The position numbers and the translations under genes are program-made. From Paramarasmius palmivorus (taxonomy: Eukaryota; Basidiomycota; Agaricomycetes; Agaricales; Marasmiaceae): a DNA stretch of 64,000 bases. The stretch spans positions 558,001-622,000 of the forward strand of contig JAYKXP010000014.1 in the NCBI GenBank assembly GCA_037176845.1. Reading direction: 5' to 3'. The notes under the pieces are model-generated. The model had not been told where the DNA came from. It worked only from the letters and a program-made list of their open reading frames with translations, and ran no database searches. This document shows, piece after piece, positions 59,075 through 64,000 of the stretch; position 1 is the stretch's first letter; each line of letters begins with the position of its first letter.

Positions 59075-60271
59075 TCAAAAAAAAAAAACCTTATCATTAA
59101 ATGACGTCACATCAACAGCCCTTTCTCCCAAAACAGGCACAGGTTCTACACCTTCTCGTACCACAGCCTCTCGTGTTATCCTCGCCAACAGCTCTATACG
59201 CAGGTTGAGCACATTGTTTCCCTGTTAATTTCCGTCGTATGTATCTCAACAGCCACAGGGAAAGACACGTACCAAAAACATTTGAAATGCATCGTCCAGC
59301 TCCGTCCTAAGCTGGATGAGGTCATCTTTCCGATCTTTTGCGAGAAGGAAGTCCTTGATGCGACGGCGCTTCTTGTGCTGCATCTCCTCAAGCTTGGCTA
59401 GTACGCCATTCAAGGTACTGGAAAGAATCGATTCAGAGAAAATACAACTAAAGAATGAAGGTACGCACCGTTCAAACACATCGGTGTCTCTTCCAAGTAC
59501 CTCGACCCCTGTGTCTGGTACTACATTGTTCCTTATAGTTTCAACACTCCGCACAATCTCCTCTTTCATTGCTTCGGCACGTTGACTGAGCCTTAACGCC
59601 TCTTCTTTATTACCCTTCGCAGTCTGCATAGTCTGTGAGCGAATGGTATAAGGAACTGAATAGGCTACTCACCTTTGCAAGATCGGTAACCTTCGACAAC
59701 CCAATCGCCACCGCTTTCAGGGGTGCGAGGAGCGGAACGGCTTCAGCAACAATGGCGAAAGCAGTTGCAGCGTGTTCTGCAGAAGTCAGTGCTACGTTGA
59801 CTCTACGGCGCCCAGGTAACTGAATACGCAGAGTCAGTAATCGCTCCCAGCTAAAGTACGATGACGCACCTGTAAAGCTCTATACGCCTTCTTCATATTC
59901 CGTACATTCTCCTTCTCTCCACGTCTGAATACTCTTCGGAAGAACCCCAAACGAGACGTTTCAAGGTCATTCAAGACCACTTCAACAGCACTACCACGAA
60001 CACTCTCAATACCAACATGTCCAACAATGAGATGAAGACATACGAATAAAACAGCTCTACTTGGAGCCTATTCCCTGGAGTGCCGTTGATCACTTTTACG
60101 ACCTTCTTTGCAGCCGACTTGACAAGCTTCTTCCTATCCTTTGACAGCTGCGAGTTGTACTGATAAACCTGCGTGAGTAATTGATGGCTTGTAGATGGTG
60201 ACACCAACGTACCAACATATCGAAACGAGCAACAAGTCCCAAAGGATCGACATTCGCGACTTGTACGTTCA
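59075..60271 (-). CDS. MLKL-NTD/HeLo-like helical protein, copy 3 (best preserved)
   Basis: From exon 2 on, all exons are open and keep phase: VYQYNSQLSKDRKKLVKSAA, ETSRLGFFRRVFRRGEKENV, LPGRRRVNVALTSAEHAATA, PLKAVAIGLSKVTDLAK, TAKGNKEEALRLSQRAEAMK, EVLGRDTDVFER, LNGVLAKLEEMQHKKRRRIK, FLLAKDRKDDLIQLRTELDD, then ELLARITREAVVREGVEPVP and DVTSFNDKVFFF with a stop at 59075. Exon 1 (ATG at 60271, MNVQVANVDP) lacks one base compared with copy 2 (GATCCTTGGGAC), so frame into exon 2 requires the alternative upstream frame (..DERTSREC..). The domain class is as for copy 2: a four-helix-bundle adaptor found in fungal cell-death proteins. There is no catalytic domain, and the protein is short, about 290 residues. 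Confidence 0.6.
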
Positions 60272-60904
60272 TCGTCGGTACTGGTCCTGGATATCGTAGG
60301 GACGTAGTGAGGGTTCAGCGAGAGGTTCTAGTGCAAAAGCTGTTGAGACCATGGATACTGAGAGTCCTACATTCGGGTGTTGGGGCGCCACAAATGCTAA
60401 TGGAAAACCAAGTATCGGCGTATTGCTGTTCAATATCAACCTTCATGGCCTCGACATTTCGCAAGGTCAGATCCCTCTCTTCTCCCTATGCCAATGCTCA
60501 AAAATTAACTCGAGCACAACAAGCTATATCGGCAGGACTCACTAAGCTTCCCAACGTATCGCAGCCCGCATCGTTGGTGTAAGCGCCGTCCTCCCGTCTT
60601 CTTCCCGCTGCTGTTAATCAATTCAATGGGTATGAGGAAGGTGTTGAACCTTGAGTCATACCATCTAAATCTTCATTCTTTGGGCACTCTTTTTGCATTG
60701 AGATAGTAGATAACGCGTTTGATTCGGTGTTAGGTGGCAGAGTGAAAGAGAGTGGTGAACGTGGGAAAGAGGTGGAAAGTTGCCGGCGGCAACTTTGGCC
60801 TATCAAGCTTCAAGTATCAAGCTTTCAATCTCAAGTATCATCGATATCGACCATGTACTATGCTAGAGTCACTCATTACATATGTTCACGCGCATTGGAA
60901 AGGT
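60272..60904. other. Upstream region of copy 3 with a 21-bp palindrome
   Basis: 60272-60420 is related to the module upstream regions at 43560-43714 and 49340-49500 (CAGCTTTTGCAC, ATCTGGTTTTCG-like). The rest has no recognised gene. A palindrome AAAGTTGCCG-G-CGGCAACTTT lies at 60776-60796. Confidence 0.5.
60776..60796. repeat. 21-bp palindrome
   Basis: 10-bp perfect arms around one base. It could be a regulator site or chance. Confidence 0.5.
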
Positions 60905-61035
60905 CAACATATTCCTCGCTCGTCGGAGGATACCTAACCTCATTAACACTTCGAATGTTTTCAACGCCAACGCCCTATCCTTTTCCTGTCCCGTCTCATT
61001 CCCACTACAAAACAGATACAACAACACCCCTAAAA
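60905..61035 (-). pseudogene. First-exon fragment (second part) of the large HEAT-like gene, copy 4
   Basis: Matches 58190-58065: the minus strand reads through VLGVLLY-like, ALALKTFEVL-like sequence with indels. It is separated from 61815-62182 by the inserted OLA1-containing segment. Confidence 0.75.
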
Positions 61036-61748
61036 CCAACGACGGGTTTGGCAGTGAGTAACATGAGACCGTTGACGGTGTCTATCTGGCAAAGAGCTAG
61101 TTAGTATATCGCACAACAGACAGGTGATGTTGGTATATCAGAATAGAATTGATCTCATGGGCATAATGGGGCGTTACTCCCGCCTCGGCGAGCTGAGTTT
61201 ATTTGAGCAATCGCTCTTTTTCATCTTTCAAAGAAACGAAGGTGCGACTTGTGACGGCGCTCACCTAGAAAGGTATCGGTTAGTTTAGGGTCGGGAAGGA
61301 TAGCGAAATAAGGAAGGAATCAGAAGAATGATATATCTCATAGGAATATTGGGGCGTTACTCCCTCCTCGACGAGCTGGGTTATATCGAGCCTATAGCTC
61401 TTTTTCATCCCGGGAAAGTAAGGAAACTAATCAACTTACCTCTTTGTTGTTCCATTGGTCCTGCTTCCGGACATCTTTCTTATCTTCAGTGAGGACCTTG
61501 TAAATCTTCTCGAGTGTGGCCTAACACGAAGGAAACATCAGCGTTTACTTGAAAGCAAAGGATACGGAAGACATACGATTTCTTCTTTCCTGGCCTTATC
61601 AGCAAGACTGTTGCTCCCCAAACTCCTCCCGGTCTTCTTCAAGCTTTCCAAGTGCTTCTCTACCCATTCGATGTCCTTCAAGCGCAACTCCGTCTGGTTG
61701 ATATCCATATCGCGACATGGGTCTACATGTCCTTCGACGTGGATGACC
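61036..61748 (-). pseudogene. Internal OLA1 fragment including the twin intron
   Basis: The minus strand gives [40 protein letters not shown] and ADKARKEEI. Next come the intron, the exon ending NNKE, both halves of the twin intron (with CTTTCTAG/GTGAGC at 61269-61256) and the exon start [15 protein letters not shown]. Introns are kept, so the copy was made at DNA level. Confidence 0.88.
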
Positions 61749-61814
61749 GCTAGGTAGAATCGTACCAGCCAACACAGCTGCGTTGTTGGTGATAGCAATT
61801 AATAAACGTCCGAC

Positions 61815-62182
61815 AGAGGTATCTGCGTCCCCGCCGACAACAGATTATATAGAACCGGTAAACTCGCCCCCGACCCCGACCCAGCAGCCTTCCTAACATC
61901 CACCTCAAACCCCTCAGCAGCGCTTGATCCACAACCTGTCGAAATCCCAGTTTTATGTGCCAGTCGTGAGGGTTTGGGTGTCGCAGGGACGGATATGGGG
62001 ATAGTTGGGGGAAGGACGTGTTGACGGAGGTTGTTCCATCGGGTTATCGAGGGCGAAGGCGACGGTGGTGGTTGGGATTCTTGGACAGAGTCGAGAGTTA
62101 GGTCGGAGGAGGAAAGTCGGATTTGACGTGGGCGGAGAGAGTCGAAAGAGAATTTTTTGCGAGGGGTTTTGCGTTCGTCCAT
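61815..62182 (-). pseudogene. First-exon fragment (N-terminal part) of the large HEAT-like gene, copy 4
   Basis: MDERKTPRKKFSFDSLRPRQ at 62182, open to LPVLYNLLSAGTQIPLS. It has small deletions relative to 58580-58210. The next about 60 bases (61750-61812) match a later exon of the large gene (VLVGTILP region, about 57266-57320). Confidence 0.85.
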
Positions 62183-62813
62183 CGACGAGGAAGCAAAGGA
62201 GGTTTAGGCGCTCAGATAGGGTCAAGCGCGCGGTGACGGTGTAGATAGTGTTTTTCAAGTACCCAGCATCATATTGGTCTTGATTCGATTTATTAATATT
62301 ATCGGACGCTGCAGGTATTCGCTACGTATACGCTGCAAAAACCAGCCTCCCAAATTGGCGAATTACATTCAGGTTTGAGTTGCACAGAAACACACAAGAC
62401 AGCCGCGGCGCGCAATGACTAGTCTATATTCAAGCGTGCTTAACTACAGAGTAGATCCCCAACTGCGTGCAACATTGATACTGTGAAACATGATGAGGAA
62501 GAACAAGAACAGATCTTGTACATAGGCTTATATGTAATGGTCTCAAGGGCAAAAATCCCAGAAAAATGCACGCTCAAAGGCTCTCAAGCCAGAGCAAGAG
62601 GCGGGGAACATCATGATGCATAGGAAAGAAATGAGAGAAAAGGAAGAAGAGATGGTTAGATATGAGGACTTGCCGGCGGTACCGGGGCACTGAGGGCGCT
62701 AGTCTCGTAATACCCCTGTGATGGTGCCATCATTTGGTAACATCAGGTGTGCGTTGATCTGTCACCGGGGCCATCAACTTGATGACCCGGGATTGCGCAG
62801 CGGCACACTCACA
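62183..62813 (-). repeat. Module spacer, copy 4 (long form)
   Basis: Inverted match of 46480-47015 up to about 62670; the segment 62671-62813 next to MLKL-like copy 4 is unique. Confidence 0.7.
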
Positions 62814-64000
62814 TCAAGTCAAAAAAAAAACCTTATCATTAAATGAAGTCACATCAACAACAGAACAAGCGCTTCCTCCCAAAACAGGCACAGGTTCTAC
62901 ACCTTCTCGTACCACAGCCTCTCGTGTTATCCTCGCCAACAACTCTATACGCATGTTGAGCACATTACTTCCCTGTCGATTTCCGTCGTATGCATCTCAA
63001 CAGCCACAGGGAAGAACACGTACCAAAAACATTTGAAATCCATCATCCAATTCTGTCCTCAGTTGCACGAGGTCATCTTTCCTGTCTTTCGCAAGTAGGA
63101 ACTCCTTGATGCGACGGCGCTTCGTGCACTGCATCTCCTCAAGCTTGGCTAGTACGCCATTCAAGGTACTGGAAAGAATCGGTTCAGAGAAAATACAACT
63201 AAAGAATGAAGGTACGCACCGTCCAAACGCACCGGCGTCTCTTCCAAATACCTCGACCCCTGTGTCTGGTACTATATTGTTCCTTATACTTTCAACGCTT
63301 TGTATAATTTGTTCTTTCATCCCTTCAGCCCGTTTACTGAGTCTTAACGCCTCCTCTTTATTGCCCTTCGCAGTCTGCATAGTCCGTGAGCGAATGGTAT
63401 AAGGAACTAAATGGGTTATCCACCTTTGCGAGATCAGTAACCTTCGATAACCCAATCGCCACCGCTTTCAGAGGTGCGAGGAGCGGAACGGCTTCGCCAA
63501 CTATGGCGAAAGCAGTCGCGGTATGTTCAACTGTAGTTAATACAGCGTTGACCCTTCGGCGCCTAGGTAGCTGGATGCAGAGTCAGAAATCGCTCCCAGC
63601 TAAAGCACGACGACGCACCTGTCAAGCTCTGTACGCCTTCTTCATCTTCCGTGCGTTCTCCTTCTCTCCACGTCTGAAAACCCTTCGGAAGAAACCCAAA
63701 CGAGACGTTTCGAGGTCATTCAAGACCACTTCAACAGCACTACCACAAATGCTCTCAACACCCAACTCGGTCGCCCAATAATGAGACGAAGACGTACGAA
63801 TAAAACAGCACCACTTCCAGCCTATGCCCTAGATCGGCATTGATCACTTTCACGATCTTCTTCGCAACCGACTTGACGAGTTTTTTCCTATCTTTCGAGA
63901 GCCGCGAGTTGTTGTACTAATAAGTCTATGTGAGTAATCAATGGCTTGTAAACGGTGACATTGACGCACCAATGCATCACAGCGAGCTCCAAGCTGCAGA
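62814..64000 (-). pseudogene. MLKL-NTD/HeLo-like gene, copy 4 (cut by window end)
   Basis: The later exons are well preserved (TAKGNKEEALRLSKRAEGMK; LNGVLAKLEEMQCTKRRRIK; EFLLAKDRKDDLVQLRTELD), but at the start of exon 2 the glutamine codon CAG of TYQYN is TAG and three bases (CAA) are added. The stop is at 62814, after a 10-T tract. Exon 1 runs off the window. Confidence 0.65.

Noticed and set aside
61036..61748. Retroposed OLA1 copy
   Set aside because: Introns, including the twin intron, are retained and there is no poly-A tail, so the copy is DNA-mediated.
1..64000. tRNA, rRNA or CRISPR features
   Set aside because: No cloverleaf-like or repeat-spacer pattern was found by eye; a tRNAscan-type search would be needed to exclude tRNAs fully.

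Overview
This window is eukaryotic nuclear DNA from a filamentous fungus, almost certainly an Agaricomycete (mushroom-forming Basidiomycota). The genes are packed and rich in introns of about 50 nt with GT..CTAAC/CTGAC..AG signals. Several families are typical of that class: a DUF6534-like membrane protein, orphan seven-helix membrane proteins, a wax-synthase-like MBOAT enzyme, a paraoxonase-like esterase and a RecQ-like helicase fragment. Coordinates of multi-exon genes run from start to stop and include introns.

1-39.7 kb is an ordinary gene-dense chromosome arm. In order it holds: a partial C-terminal-anchored, Bqt4-like protein; a paraoxonase-like esterase (-); a Na/Ca-exchanger-family cation antiporter (-); a DUF6534-like membrane protein (-); a PHO84-type phosphate transporter (+); an LSB1/PIN3-like SH3 protein (-); a Nup159/Nup214-type nucleoporin (+) with an apparent 1-base frameshift; a pICln methylosome subunit (-); a seven-helix membrane protein (+); a second LSB1/PIN3-like protein (+); a MARVEL-like protein (+); a secreted two-part protein (-); HIS1 (+); a wax-synthase-like enzyme (-); two more members of the seven-helix family in tandem (-); and the OLA1/YchF ATPase (+). 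OLA1 contains a twin intron with a zero-length internal exon.

39.8-64 kb is a dynamic accessory region. Directly after OLA1 sits a nested pair of transposon-like elements, A and B. Both have the terminal motif TAGRCCTGTRACC and perfect 9-bp target-site duplications, which points to a Mutator-like (MULE) family. B lies inside the right terminal repeat of A, and A carries a RecQ-helicase fragment plus another gene fragment, like a Pack-MULE. The site without A survives in a duplicated OLA1 fragment at 51.66 kb.

Beyond this, one module is present four times, twice on each strand: a helical gene resembling fungal MLKL-NTD/HeLo-like cell-death adaptor domains, then a shared spacer, then the first exon of a large HEAT-like (possibly UNC80-related) gene. 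Only one module (60.3-51.8 kb, -) leads into the complete large gene. The others end in fragments, some fused to OLA1 pieces. An HNH-nuclease-like gene and a P-loop NTPase-like gene lie between them. Modules 2 and 3 form inverted arms around the large gene. The picture is of DNA-level segmental duplication, scrambling and gene birth and death around a possible fungal cell-death gene family.
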